The position numbers and the translations under genes were made by a program. DNA of 64,000 nt from Verrucomicrobiota bacterium. GTDB taxonomy: Bacteria > Verrucomicrobiota > Verrucomicrobiia > Chthoniobacterales > Terrimicrobiaceae. Positions 25,872 through 35,931 of this stretch are shown one piece after another. Numbering within the stretch: the first letter of the stretch is position 1; every line of letters starts with the position of its first letter. The stretch is taken from assembly GCA_017305195.1 (NCBI GenBank), contig JAFKMU010000040.1:62001-126000 (forward strand), written 5' to 3'. The notes under the pieces were generated by a model. That model was not told where the DNA came from. It saw only the letters and a program-made list of their open reading frames with translations, and did no database searches.

Positions 25872-28208
25872 GTGGAGCTAACGGAAAAACTTCTCATCTC
25901 AATGGCCGGATGGCCGGTGGTCAAACAAGCCCGCGCCCTGCACGAGTCGGGCCGCATCATCGAGGCCAGCTACGAGTCGCCGGTCCTGCGAGGCAGGTAT
26001 TCCGAGGGCGGCAAGCAGTTCCCCGCCGGGCTGCGGATGCGCAATCCGATCGACGTGGAGAACCTCTGCCCGTGCCGGGATTCCCGCGTGCGCGGCATTA
26101 TCTGCGCGCACTCTGTCGCGGTGGGGCTGGAAGTGCTGCACCCCCGCAAGGCGGCGAAACCCGAGGCGGTGCGCGTTGAGCGCCCGGCATCTGCTCCCAC
26201 GGCAGAAGCTCCCAAAGTGCAGGTGAAGCTGGAGGGCTCGCTCCGCCACCTGGAGGCGGAAATTTCGTTTTCCTACTCCCAGCCAGGAGTTTCCAACCCC
26301 GCCGCCGAGGCCCAGGTCCTCACCGAGATGCTGGGCGCAGGATTTCAGGAATACAAGGGCAAGGCCGCGCTCCAGGGCGAGGAACAGGTCGTACAGTTTT
26401 TCGCCAATACCCTGCCCCACTGGAAAGGCCGCTGGCAGGTGGAGGAAGGCGAGCGCTTCCAGCATGTGACGAAGGACATCGTGCGCATCGAACCGCACTT
26501 TGCCCTCAAGGAACGCGGCGACGGCTGGCTGGACTTTCACGTCCACTACACTGCCGGGAAGAACGCCGTCTTTTCCCCCACCGACCTGCGGAATCTGCTC
26601 CAGACCAGCAGAGGGAGCGTCAAACTGGGCGACGGCCGCATCGCCGTGGCTGACGCGGGTCTGGAAGCGGAGATCGAGCAGGTGCTGCGGGATTGCGACC
26701 CGAAGCAGGACCGCGGCGGCTACCGCCTCTCCCCCCTGCATCGCGCCTACATGGAGGCCAGCGTCGCGGAGTGGACCGGGCGCGCCAATCCGAAGACCTC
26801 GCAAGGCTTGCCGGAAAGCGAACTCGGTTCCCTGCGAAACACCTTGCGCCCCTATCAGCGTGAAGGCGCTCTCTGGCTGCTTCAGCGCGCACGCGCGGGC
26901 CTCGGCGGATTGCTCGCCGACGAGATGGGCCTCGGCAAAACCGTCCAGACGCTCGCCATGCTGGAGTCGCTCCGCTCCCCTGCCCTCGTCGTCTGCCCGT
27001 CGTCGCTGGTGTGGAACTGGAAGCGCGAGGCCGCCCACTTCCTGCCCGGCCTGAAGGTGCTCACTCTGGACGGACCACAGCGCGCCCAGCTCTTCCCGAA
27101 GATCCCGCAGCATGATCTCGCAATCACGAGCTACGCCCTGCTGCGCCGCGATATCGAGATGTTCCGGGATTACGAGTTCGCCGCGGTCATTCTCGATGAG
27201 GCCCAGCACATCAAGAACCCGGAGAGCCAGAATGCCAAATCGGCCTACGCGCTGAGGTCCAAGAGCCGGTTCATCCTCACCGGCACGCCGATCGAGAACT
27301 CGCTGCGCGACCTGTGGTCGCTCTATGAATTTCTCCTCCCCGGCTATCTGGGCAAGCGGCAGGATTTCAAGGATACCTACGAAACGCCGCTCCTGAATGG
27401 CGCGGTCGGCTCCTCCTGGGAACGGCTCAACCGCCGCCTGCGCCCCTACCTCCTCCGCCGCCGCAAACAGGATATCCTCACCGAGCTGCCCGACAAGATC
27501 GAGCAGATCATCGAGGTGGAGCTCAGCGACCAGCAAAAGACCGCCTACACGCAGCTCCAGCAGACCGCACGCTCGCAGATCGATGCGATGAAGGACGCTG
27601 GCAGCAGCGCGGGAGCCACCCGCATGCGCGTGCTCACGGCGCTCCTGCGTTTACGGCAGGCGTGCTGCGATCTGAGGCTGCTTGGCGCACCCGAGGGAAC
27701 CGAATCCGGGAAACTCAATGCGCTGCGCGAGCTATTATCCGAGGCCATCGACGGCGGGCACCGCGTGCTGGTGTTCAGCCAGTTCACCTCGATGCTCGAC
27801 CTCATCGGTGAGAATCTCAACGAGGCAGGCATCGTCTTTTGCCGGCTCGATGGTTCCACCAAGGACCGCGAGGGCGTGGTGCAGAGGTTTCAGACGGATG
27901 CAAGCATCCCTGTCTTTCTCATCAGCCTGAAGGCGGGCGGCGTGGGGCTCAACCTCACGGCGGCGGACACGGTGATCCACTTCGACCCGTGGTGGAATCC
28001 CGCCGTCGAGGCCCAGGCCACCGACCGCGCCCACCGCATCGGGCAAAAGAACGTCGTGACCTCGATCAAGCTGATCGCCCGCGATACAGTCGAAGAGCGC
28101 GTGCTGCGCATGCAGCAGAAAAAACGCGAACTCCTCGAAGGCACGGTCGACGCCGACACGGCTCTGGAGCGGCTCGATACCGAGGACCTGCGCGAACTGG
28201 TCGGCTAG
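25872..28208 (+). CDS. SWIM-domain SNF2-family helicase
   Basis: A 778-residue bacterial SNF2 protein. An N-terminal SWIM zinc finger has C66, C68, C78, H80 (CPC-x9-CAH). The ATPase core shows motif I DEMGLGKT (about residue 350), motif II DEAQH (about 441), TGTPIENS and the C-terminal GLNLTAADTVIHFDPWWNPAVEAQ and ATDRAHRIGQ motifs. Probably remodels DNA-protein complexes, perhaps linked to RNA polymerase recycling or repair, but the role is unknown. Start is GTG 25872 with GGAAGG 9 bases upstream; an ATG at 25902 is an alternative. It shares its stop with the convergent peptidase gene. Confidence 0.93.
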   Translation: MELTEKLLISMAGWPVVKQARALHESGRIIEASYESPVLRGRYSEGGKQFPAGLRMRNPIDVENLCPCRDSRVRGIICAHSVAVGLEVLHPRKAAKPEAVRVERPASAPTAEAPKVQVKLEGSLRHLEAEISFSYSQPGVSNPAAEAQVLTEMLGAGFQEYKGKAALQGEEQVVQFFANTLPHWKGRWQVEEGERFQHVTKDIVRIEPHFALKERGDGWLDFHVHYTAGKNAVFSPTDLRNLLQTSRGSVKLGDGRIAVADAGLEAEIEQVLRDCDPKQDRGGYRLSPLHRAYMEASVAEWTGRANPKTSQGLPESELGSLRNTLRPYQREGALWLLQRARAGLGGLLADEMGLGKTVQTLAMLESLRSPALVVCPSSLVWNWKREAAHFLPGLKVLTLDGPQRAQLFPKIPQHDLAITSYALLRRDIEMFRDYEFAAVILDEAQHIKNPESQNAKSAYALRSKSRFILTGTPIENSLRDLWSLYEFLLPGYLGKRQDFKDTYETPLLNGAVGSSWERLNRRLRPYLLRRRKQDILTELPDKIEQIIEVELSDQQKTAYTQLQQTARSQIDAMKDAGSSAGATRMRVLTALLRLRQACCDLRLLGAPEGTESGKLNALRELLSEAIDGGHRVLVFSQFTSMLDLIGENLNEAGIVFCRLDGSTKDREGVVQRFQTDASIPVFLISLKAGGVGLNLTAADTVIHFDPWWNPAVEAQATDRAHRIGQKNVVTSIKLIARDTVEERVLRMQQKKRELLEGTVDADTALERLDTEDLRELVG

Positions 28209-29113
28209 TACGATGCGAGCGAGAAGGGAGAGCCAGAGTGCAGCCCCCACTGCATCATCGTCTCGGCGTCGTCAAAGATGTAGTTCGTCTTGCTGCCGAG
28301 TTGGACGAGGATCACCTCGCGATTGCCATTGGTCCCGCTGGAAACAAGACAGCGACCGGCGGCGTTGGTGAAGCCGGTTTTCATGCCGTTGCAGATCATG
28401 GAGCGGCCGAGGAGTTTGTTGGTATTCTCAAGCTGCTTCGCGCGGCCATCGGCGTAGAGGAAGGTGTAGTACTTCGTAGCCATCAGGCGTCGCATGATGG
28501 GCTCCCGGTAGGCGTGGAAGGCGATGATCGCCATGTCCCGAGCTGTCGAGTATTGCGAGGCGGGCAGGCCGTGGGGATTGACGAAATACGAATCATTCGC
28601 CCCGATCTCCCGCGCAAGCCGGTTCATCTCGGAGGCAAAGGCCGGGATGCTGCCCGAATGATCGCGGGCCAGCGCCGCAGCGGCGTCGTTTTCGCTCTTC
28701 ACGAGCATGGCGGAAAAGAGCGCCATGCGCGAGTAGGTCTGACCGGCGCGAACATTGAGTTTGCCGGGTTCGACCAGCGTGTCCTCGCGCTCAATAGTCA
28801 AGGTTCCCGAAAGGTCTCCTCGCTGCAGGAGCACGAGGGAGGTCATGAGCTTCTGCGTGCTCGCGACCTGGGAATGCACGTCGGCGTTTTTCTGGTAGAG
28901 GGTGCGGCCCGTACGGGCATCGATCATGATCGCATAGCGGGCGTGAATCTGCGGAGCGGAGGCTGGCCAGATCGGACCGGCAGCCGTCGGCGCCGCCGCG
29001 ATCATCGGGCGGGCGGCTTCGACTCTCGCGGGGGTCGAGGTGCGAGTCGTGGATTCCGTTGCACAGCCGGCCAGCGCCAGCAAACCTAAGATCAACACCC
29101 GGTGACGAAACAT
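28205..29113 (-). CDS. D-alanyl-D-alanine carboxypeptidase lipoprotein (S11/PBP5 type)
   Basis: A 302-residue penicillin-binding protein, periplasmic and lipid-anchored: the lipobox LALAGC has its Cys at position 17. The active-site triad is present: S85-T-Q-K88, S140-E-N142 and K235-T-G237. It trims D-Ala from peptidoglycan stem peptides. The usual C-terminal beta-sandwich of PBP5 is missing, so it is a short S11 form. Its TAG stop shares the tetranucleotide CTAG with the stop of the convergent SNF2 gene. Confidence 0.93.
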   Translation of the reverse strand: MFRHRVLILGLLALAGCATESTTRTSTPARVEAARPMIAAAPTAAGPIWPASAPQIHARYAIMIDARTGRTLYQKNADVHSQVASTQKLMTSLVLLQRGDLSGTLTIEREDTLVEPGKLNVRAGQTYSRMALFSAMLVKSENDAAAALARDHSGSIPAFASEMNRLAREIGANDSYFVNPHGLPASQYSTARDMAIIAFHAYREPIMRRLMATKYYTFLYADGRAKQLENTNKLLGRSMICNGMKTGFTNAAGRCLVSSGTNGNREVILVQLGSKTNYIFDDAETMMQWGLHSGSPFSLASY

Positions 29114-29244
29114 CCGGGCACGAAATCTTCCGGCGTTTCATCAATCAAGCACTAAGCGCCGGAGATTGAAATTCCCTCGAAAAAGCGCCGGATTCCCGGG
29201 AATTTCCACTTTGTTCCCGCGACTGTTGCGCATATAACGCCCCA

Positions 29245-29814
29245 ATGGCCAAGAAATCCGCGCTCGTTGCCCTGCTCGCCCTCATCCCGTTGCTTGCTCA
29301 TGCCCACACGGGAGTCGACGTCGTACATGATTTCTCGCATGGCCTCACCCACCCGCTCTTCGGTCTCGATCACCTGCTCGCCATGATCGCCGTCGGTCTC
29401 TGGGCGGTGCAACTCGGCGGTCGCGCCCTCTGGGCGGTTCCGACTAGCTTCGTCGGAGTGATGATCCTCGGCAGCATGCTCGGTTTCGCAGGCATCCCGC
29501 TGCCCATGGTGGAAACCGGCATCCTCACGTCGGTGCTTCTCCTCGGTGTACTGATCACTTTTGCGGTGAAAGTTCCGCTCTGGGCCAGCGCCTCGCTCGT
29601 CGGCATTTTCGCCATGTTCCACGGCTATGCTCACGGTGCGGAATGCCCGGCGGAAAGCATGAGCCTTCTCTACGGCGCGGGCTTCGTCCTCGCCACCGCC
29701 TCCCTCCACCTCGTCGGCATCGGCGCGGGCAAACTGGTGGGCTCGACCGCCAAGGATTGGGCTCTCCGCGCCTGCGGAGCCGCCGTCCTCGTCGGCGGAA
29801 TCCTCCTTGCGTAA
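29245..29814 (+). CDS. hupE: HupE/UreJ-family metal permease
   Basis: A 189-residue membrane protein with a signal-like N-terminus ending near AHAHTG and six hydrophobic segments. The family motif HPLFGLDHLLAMIAVG is present, as is FHGYAHGAE with its histidines. HupE/UreJ proteins transport nickel or cobalt, usually for hydrogenase or urease, neither of which is in the window. It lies 51 bases upstream of a zinc/manganese-type ABC transporter, suggesting a wider metal role. Confidence 0.9.
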   Translation: MAKKSALVALLALIPLLAHAHTGVDVVHDFSHGLTHPLFGLDHLLAMIAVGLWAVQLGGRALWAVPTSFVGVMILGSMLGFAGIPLPMVETGILTSVLLLGVLITFAVKVPLWASASLVGIFAMFHGYAHGAECPAESMSLLYGAGFVLATASLHLVGIGAGKLVGSTAKDWALRACGAAVLVGGILLA

Positions 29815-29821
29815 TTTTATC

Positions 29822-29836
29822 TGCAAATCACTTGCA
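29822..29836. promoter_or_regulatory. Inverted repeat upstream of metal ABC operon
   Basis: TGCAA-(5)-TTGCA, a perfect 5-bp-arm inverted repeat in the hupE/metal-binding-protein gap. It may be a metal-repressor site (Zur or MntR-like), but no consensus is matched exactly. Confidence 0.4.
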
Positions 29837-29839
29837 AAA

Positions 29840-29864
29840 CGACAAGCATCATCCATGCTTGTCG
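29840..29864. promoter_or_regulatory. Perfect hairpin/operator overlapping the ribosome binding region
   Basis: CGACAAGCAT-(5)-ATGCTTGTCG, 10-bp perfect arms, ends one base before the ATG of the metal-binding protein and replaces the Shine-Dalgarno. It could be a repressor operator at the DNA level, or an RNA hairpin that hides the start codon. Confidence 0.65.
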
Positions 29865-29865
29865 C

Positions 29866-30780
29866 ATGAAGCTTGCAATAATCGCATTTCTCGCCGGGGC
29901 GGTAGCCCTTCAGGCGGCTGACACCGTTCCGGTCGCCTCTCTCAGCACCGTCCTCTCCGACATCGCCACGAATGTCGGCGGAGACAAGGTGACGGTCACA
30001 AGCATCGTGAAACCGGGCATCGATCCGCACGAGTTTGAGCCGTCCCCGGGCGACGTGAAGGCGATTTCGCAGGCCAAGCTCGTCCTCGCCGCAGGGCTGG
30101 GATTTGAGTCCTTCCTCTCCAAGGTCAAAACCGCTGTAGGCTCCGGCCCGACCTTCGTCATTGTCGGCGACTCGATCACCCCGATCATGACCACCGAGGA
30201 GGAAGATCATGACCACGAGGGCCACGATCATGAGCATGGCACCCCCAATGCCGACGGCAAGGTGCCCGATCCGCATTGGTGGCATAGCATTGAGAACGTG
30301 AAGATCGCCACCCGCGTCATCCGCGACGCGCTGATCCAGATCGACCCGGCCAACACCGCCACCTATCAGGCCAATGCCAAGGCGTACCTCGCCAAGCTCA
30401 ACGACCTCGCGAAGTGGACCAAGGTCGAGATCGCCAAGCTCCCGAAATCCAAGCGCATCCTCGTCACCTCACACGATGCCCTCGGATATTTCGCCCGGGA
30501 TTACAGCTTTGAAATCTTCCCGGTACAGGGCATCAGCACGAGCGACCAGCCCTCGTCACAGAAGGTTCAGCTCCTGATCAAGGAGATCAAAGACAAGGGC
30601 GTGAAGGCGATCTTTGCCGAAAACATCGAGAACCCCAAGGTGCTCTCGGAGATCACCCGCGAGACCGGAGCGAAGCTCGGCGGCACAATTTACGCAGATG
30701 GACTAGGCGACAAGGAAGCGAACACGTATGATTCCATGATTCGCCACAACGTGACGACGATCGTAGAAGCCCTTCAATAA
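29866..30780 (+). CDS. ZnuA/TroA-type metal-binding protein
   Basis: A 304-residue periplasmic cluster A-I substrate-binding protein of a metal ABC importer. Signal peptide 1-18. The family features are the PHEFEPSPGD motif near residue 55, a His/Asp-rich loop EEDHDHEGHDHEHG at about 109-122, DPHWWHS, SHDALGYFARDY and a late Asp ligand. The His-rich loop suggests zinc rather than manganese. No lipobox Cys is seen, so it is probably free in the periplasm. The start has no Shine-Dalgarno; a hairpin occupies that position. Confidence 0.93.
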   Translation: MKLAIIAFLAGAVALQAADTVPVASLSTVLSDIATNVGGDKVTVTSIVKPGIDPHEFEPSPGDVKAISQAKLVLAAGLGFESFLSKVKTAVGSGPTFVIVGDSITPIMTTEEEDHDHEGHDHEHGTPNADGKVPDPHWWHSIENVKIATRVIRDALIQIDPANTATYQANAKAYLAKLNDLAKWTKVEIAKLPKSKRILVTSHDALGYFARDYSFEIFPVQGISTSDQPSSQKVQLLIKEIKDKGVKAIFAENIENPKVLSEITRETGAKLGGTIYADGLGDKEANTYDSMIRHNVTTIVEALQ

Positions 30781-31202
30781 ATGCGTAATCCTCCACTGGC
30801 CGCTCTATGCGCCATTATCGTGCTCTTGGGAATCACGGGCGTCGCCATCGCGAACCTGACGAAACCCCGGCCAGCACCCGCACTCCCGGCGGCCAGTGAG
30901 AGTGGAAAGAAAGTCATCACCGTCACGGTGGAGGCGACGAGCACGTCTCCCGCCGCGTTTCGCATCGAGAACAACGGCAAGGTCGTTCTCGAAACACCGC
31001 CGGAAACTCCCCGCATCTCGCGGGAGATTTCTGTCGACGCAGGAACCGCTGCAGAACTCGTCGCCACCATCAAATGGTCGCATACCGAATCGGAAAACGC
31101 CGCGCGCGTGAAGATCACGCATGATGGCGACGATCTCGCCGACCAGAGTATCTGGGGAACAGAAACCGCAACCGAGGTCATCGATTTCACCGCGCCCGCC
31201 CA

Positions 31203-31206
<4 letters not shown>
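30781..31206 (+). CDS. Small exported protein in the metal ABC operon
   Basis: A 141-residue protein with a signal peptide or anchor (about 6-26), followed by a soluble domain of mostly predicted beta strands. No metal-binding motif, Cys or His cluster is evident, and I do not recognise a family. Its ATG immediately follows the TAA of the binding-protein gene and its stop overlaps the ATPase start (ATGA), so it is firmly in the operon. A periplasmic accessory role in metal uptake is only an inference. Confidence 0.78.
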
Positions 31207-31954
<748 letters not shown>

Positions 31955-31958
<4 letters not shown>

Positions 31959-32845
31959 ATCTCTTCGAGTTGTTTCAGTATGAGTTCATGCAGCGTGCGC
32001 TGGTGGCGTGCGTCCTGATCGGATTTACCAACGGCTTTATCGGCGCTTTCGTCGTCCTGCGGCGTCTTGCCTTGATGGCGGATGCCTTGTCGCATTCCCT
32101 CCTCCCCGGCCTCGCCATCGCGGCGATGCTGGTCGGCCTGAGCACGGCGGGGTTGCTGCTGGGCGGATTGCTGGCGGCGTTTTTCGTTGCGATCGGTGGG
32201 CACCTCATTGCGCGCAGTTCGCGCGTGAAGGACGAGACGGCCATTGCGTCGCTCTACATCATCGCGTTCGCGCTCGGCGTGGCCATCATCAAGTTTGCCC
32301 ACGTGAAGGTGAGCCTCGATCATTTCCTCTTTGGCAACATCCTCGGCATCGCCAACAGCGACCTGTGGACCAGCTTCGCGGTGAGCGCCATCGTGCTTCT
32401 TTGCCTCGTCATCCTGCATCGCCCGCTTTTGCTCGCGCTCTTTGAGCCCTCCGTGGCCAAGACCCAGGGCGTCGCGGTCGACTGGCTGCTCGGCCTGATC
32501 ATCGTCCTCATCGTGCTGACGATGGTGTCCTCGCTTCAGGCCGTGGGCGTGCTGCTCTCGCTCGGGCTCATGGTTCTCCCGGCGGCGACGATTTACCTGC
32601 TGTCGGACTCCTACTCGAAGATGTCCTGGTGCGGAGGCTTGCTCGGTGCGAGCGGCGCGGTGGCAGGATTAATCCTCTCCTACTGGACCAATATTCCATC
32701 GGGGCCTGCCATCATCATGGTGCTGGGAACAGTGTTCCTGGCCGCATACCTCTTCAGCCCGAAGTACGGCATCATCATCCGCCATCTCAAGGCCCGCCAC
32801 CTGCATGAGGAATCGCTCAGCCGGTGGGATGAGGAAAGACACTAG
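31955..32845 (+). CDS. Metal ABC transporter permease (ZnuB/MntC type)
   Basis: A 296-residue inner-membrane permease of the ABC-3 family with eight or so helices. Motifs include GFVGAFVVLRRLALMADALSHSLLPGLAIA-like FIGAFVVLRRLALMADALSHSLLPG and the late LSLGLMVLPAATIYLLSDS, typical of ZnuB. It overlaps the ATPase gene by ATGA. Its TAG stop forms the palindrome CTAG shared with the stop of the convergent UbiD-like gene. Confidence 0.95.
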
Positions 32846-34368
32846 CCCTTCAGGCGATCCACGGCGGCCTTTACCGCGGGGTCCATCTTGATGAGGGGCG
32901 GCCATCCGCGCTTGAACCCCTCGCCCGCCATCTTGCGGGTGGCGTCGATGCCCATCTTGCCGCCGATTCCGATCTCGCTGGTGGCGTGATCGAGCACATC
33001 GGACGGGCCGCGCGTGAGCATGCTGTCGCGCTGCGGGTCGGTATTCGCGCAGAGATGGAAAAGCACTTCGCTGGTGTTGTGCACGTCGACATCGTCGTCC
33101 ACCACCACGAGGTACTTCGTAAACATCATCTGCCCCATGCCCCATAGGCCGTGCATGACCTTGTAGGCCTGCATGGGATAGGTCTTCTTGATGCTGACAA
33201 AGACAGCATTGTGAAAGACGCCCTCGGCCGGGAGCGCGATGTCCACGATCTCCGGGAAGTTCATCTTGAAGATCGGCATGAACAGCTTCACCGAAGCCGC
33301 GCCCATGTAAAAATCCTCCATCGGCGGAATGCCCACGATGGTCGCGGGGTAGACGGCATCCTTGCGGTGCGTGATCGCGGTGACGTGAAAAACGGGATAC
33401 GGCTCGGGCAGCGTGTAGTAGCCCGTGTGATCGCCGAACGGTCCCTCCATGCGCAGCGGCTCGGTCGGATCGATGTAGCCCTCGATGACGAAATCCGCAT
33501 CAGCCGGCACCTCCAGGTCGTTCGTCTCGCACTTCACGAGGTCGATGGATTTCCGACGCAGGTAACCGGCGAGGAGAAATTCGTCCAAGCCGTCCGGCAG
33601 CGGAGCGGTTGCGGCAAAGGGGAACGCCGGATCGCCGCCGAGAAAGATCGTCACCGGCATTCTCTGCCCGGTCTCGTAGTAGCGGCGGCCATGGCGCGCA
33701 GCGACCTTCTGGAGTTGCCAGTGCATGCCTGTGGTCTGGCCGTCGTAAACCTGCACGCGGTACATGCCGAGGTTGCGCTCGCCCGTGTCAGGATCGCGCG
33801 TAACCACGCAGGGAAGAGTGACAAAGCGTCCGCCATCGAGCGGCCAGCAGCGCAGGATCGGGATATCGAGGAGCGTCGGCGGCTGGGGGTTGATGGTGGA
33901 AAGATCGGCCACATCGGGAGCCGCAGGCCACTCGCCAGTGTGCGAGGCCGGAGTATCAAAGCGATGGATGACATCCTTGCACGGGCCGGTCTTCACCTTG
34001 CGCGGCTTGGCGTGGCGCAACTCGATCGCGGTGCTGAAAAGTTTGAGAGCCTCCTTGATGCTGGTCGGCGGTTTGGCCTTCATCAGCATGCCGAGTTCCT
34101 CCGCCACGGCCTCGACCGACTCCGCGCCGATGGCGAGCGCCATGCGCTTCCACGATCCCATGGTATTGATCGCCACGGGGAACGGGCTCACCACACCGTT
34201 GATCGTCGGCTTCTCGATGAGCAGGGCCTTGCCACCACCGGGCGATTTCATTTCCCGGTCGGCCAGTTCCGTGATCTCCAGTTCCGTCGCAACGGGCGAG
34301 GAAATACGCTTCAACTCGCCGTGACGCTCAAGGGTCTCGACAAAATCGCGATAGGACGAATAAGCCAT
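32842..34368 (-). CDS. UbiD-family decarboxylase
   Basis: A 508-residue prenylated-FMN-dependent decarboxylase. The conserved EGPFGDHTGYY segment carries the E of the R-E-E catalytic set, and the family KGINR-like N-terminal pattern and GIPPMEDFYMG are visible. It may decarboxylate polyprenyl-hydroxybenzoate (ubiquinone) or a dihydroxynaphthoate-like menaquinone precursor; the genome-wide partner UbiX is not in the window. Only 3 bp separate it from the flavoprotein gene upstream (34372), which suggests a common operon and perhaps a shared aromatic or quinone pathway. Confidence 0.9.
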   Translation of the reverse strand: MAYSSYRDFVETLERHGELKRISSPVATELEITELADREMKSPGGGKALLIEKPTINGVVSPFPVAINTMGSWKRMALAIGAESVEAVAEELGMLMKAKPPTSIKEALKLFSTAIELRHAKPRKVKTGPCKDVIHRFDTPASHTGEWPAAPDVADLSTINPQPPTLLDIPILRCWPLDGGRFVTLPCVVTRDPDTGERNLGMYRVQVYDGQTTGMHWQLQKVAARHGRRYYETGQRMPVTIFLGGDPAFPFAATAPLPDGLDEFLLAGYLRRKSIDLVKCETNDLEVPADADFVIEGYIDPTEPLRMEGPFGDHTGYYTLPEPYPVFHVTAITHRKDAVYPATIVGIPPMEDFYMGAASVKLFMPIFKMNFPEIVDIALPAEGVFHNAVFVSIKKTYPMQAYKVMHGLWGMGQMMFTKYLVVVDDDVDVHNTSEVLFHLCANTDPQRDSMLTRGPSDVLDHATSEIGIGGKMGIDATRKMAGEGFKRGWPPLIKMDPAVKAAVDRLKG

Positions 34369-34371
34369 TTC

Positions 34372-35907
34372 CTATGATACAGCGGCGGGAGCCGCAGGGG
34401 CAGAAATTTCTTTCTCCGCCACGGCGGGGAGACGGGCGCTACGGAGTTCAGCCCGGAGCCACACCTTGACGCCGCGCCAGACAATCTTGAGCACCTCGGG
34501 AGTCGGAGCGAATCCGGCGATAAGCGTGCGGCTGCGCAGGTTCTCGCTGCCATAGACTCCCGCCGCATGGCGTTTGCGGGCGATATGGGCGAGTCGGCGA
34601 TTGTAAAACGCCATGAGCTTGCAAACGAAAGAGTCCATCGGCCCGGTAAACGGGAGCTGTCCGAAACCGTATTTCAGGCAATGGACCACGGAGCGCACCG
34701 GGCCAAAGAAGAACAGCCCGAGATCCATGAACATCGCGGCGGTCATGAGTTCCTTGTCGCCGAGATAATAGTATTTGTCCCGGTACAGGGCATTGAACCA
34801 ACCGTGGTACGACATGAGCCAATGCTTGTTGATCATCGGCACGTCGACGCGGGCACCATCGAGTTCCGCCTCGATCCTGTTTACGGCGGAGGTAACCGTC
34901 CACGAGCAATAGTCGAGACCCGCACTGTAAAGCGGGTCCAGGAAGCCCGCAGCGTCGCCGACAATCTGCCAGCCCCGACCCGCGATCTGGTCGACGTAGT
35001 ACGGCAGCGGCGCGTAGGACTTCACATCGCCCTCGATGATCTCAGCCTGGCCAAAAATTTCCCGACCGACCGGATCATTCAGGAGGTGCGCCTTGAGACG
35101 ATCTCCGGCATTTGCCCCGGCTGGCGGAGTGAAGAGACGCTCGTCGTAAACGATGCCCGCGCTGTAATCCCCGCCTTTCAACGGAATGATCCAGCACCAC
35201 CAGCCGTAACCGGTGAGATGGTTCGTCGCCGTGGCCCGGCTGACCTGGCAGGAATTCGCATAACCCGGGAAGCGGCTCTTGAGTTCGTAGCCATCCCAAT
35301 CCTTCACCCCGCGAAAACGCGCCCAGATCGAACGCGTGGGATGATCCGGCAGCGAGCGGCGGAGATCGAGATTGCGAGAAAGCAATCCGGCACGGCCGCT
35401 GGCATCGACCAGGAACTTTGCGGAGATGACACGCTCTCCGGTGGCGGTTTCCAGGTGGAGAGTCTGAAGCGTTTCTCCAAGCACCACGTCCTTCACCCGA
35501 GCAGGGCGCAGAAGCTCTGCCCCTGCTGCCACGGCCTCGGCGAGGATGTATTCATCCAACACCTCGCGGTCGACCTGAAAGGTGGGCAGGCGGGTTTGAT
35601 AGAAACCGCCCAGTTCCCCGCAATCCCCAAAGCTGTCGGAGGCACTCTGGGAAAACCAGAACCGCAGCCCATGCTTCGCCACGTGGTGGTGGTTCAGGTG
35701 GTGATTCATCGCGAGGCGCTTCGTGAGGAAGCACCCACTGATTTCCGTGGTCGCTTCCCCCACCTTGCGATCGAAATGTTCGCTTCGCTCGACGATGAGG
35801 ATGCGTAGCTGCGGACGCTCACGACGCAACAGCAGGGCGGTGGAAGCCCCCGAAAAGGCTCCCCCGACCACCACGACATCGTATAGCTCGTTCACGCGAC
35901 TCTCCAT
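34372..35907 (-). CDS. FAD-dependent oxidoreductase, halogenase-like
   Basis: A 511-residue flavoprotein. The FAD-binding GGAFSG is at residues 15-20; RKVGEATTE at 47-55 and a His-rich stretch NHHLNHHHVAKHG (68-80) follow. W237-C-W239-I-I-P242 matches the WxWxIP motif used to define flavin-dependent halogenases, and GDAAGFLDPLYSAGLDY is the second FAD motif. Whether it halogenates or only oxidises is undecided; many family members are non-halogenating. ATG 35907 is preferred over an in-frame TTG at 35931. It lies between the UGPase and UbiD genes. Confidence 0.82.
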   Translation of the reverse strand: MESRVNELYDVVVVGGAFSGASTALLLRRERPQLRILIVERSEHFDRKVGEATTEISGCFLTKRLAMNHHLNHHHVAKHGLRFWFSQSASDSFGDCGELGGFYQTRLPTFQVDREVLDEYILAEAVAAGAELLRPARVKDVVLGETLQTLHLETATGERVISAKFLVDASGRAGLLSRNLDLRRSLPDHPTRSIWARFRGVKDWDGYELKSRFPGYANSCQVSRATATNHLTGYGWWCWIIPLKGGDYSAGIVYDERLFTPPAGANAGDRLKAHLLNDPVGREIFGQAEIIEGDVKSYAPLPYYVDQIAGRGWQIVGDAAGFLDPLYSAGLDYCSWTVTSAVNRIEAELDGARVDVPMINKHWLMSYHGWFNALYRDKYYYLGDKELMTAAMFMDLGLFFFGPVRSVVHCLKYGFGQLPFTGPMDSFVCKLMAFYNRRLAHIARKRHAAGVYGSENLRSRTLIAGFAPTPEVLKIVWRGVKVWLRAELRSARLPAVAEKEISAPAAPAAVS

Positions 35908-35931
35908 AAACGAGCGGGCACAGGCTGGCAA

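Noticed and set aside
25899-27536. Minus-strand frame of 545 codons
   Set aside because: Antisense to the SNF2 gene; low-complexity, GC-rich shadow.
29192-29203. Palindrome ATTCCCGGGAAT upstream of hupE
   Set aside because: It is a single 12-base palindrome of ordinary composition without a matching partner or recognised regulator.
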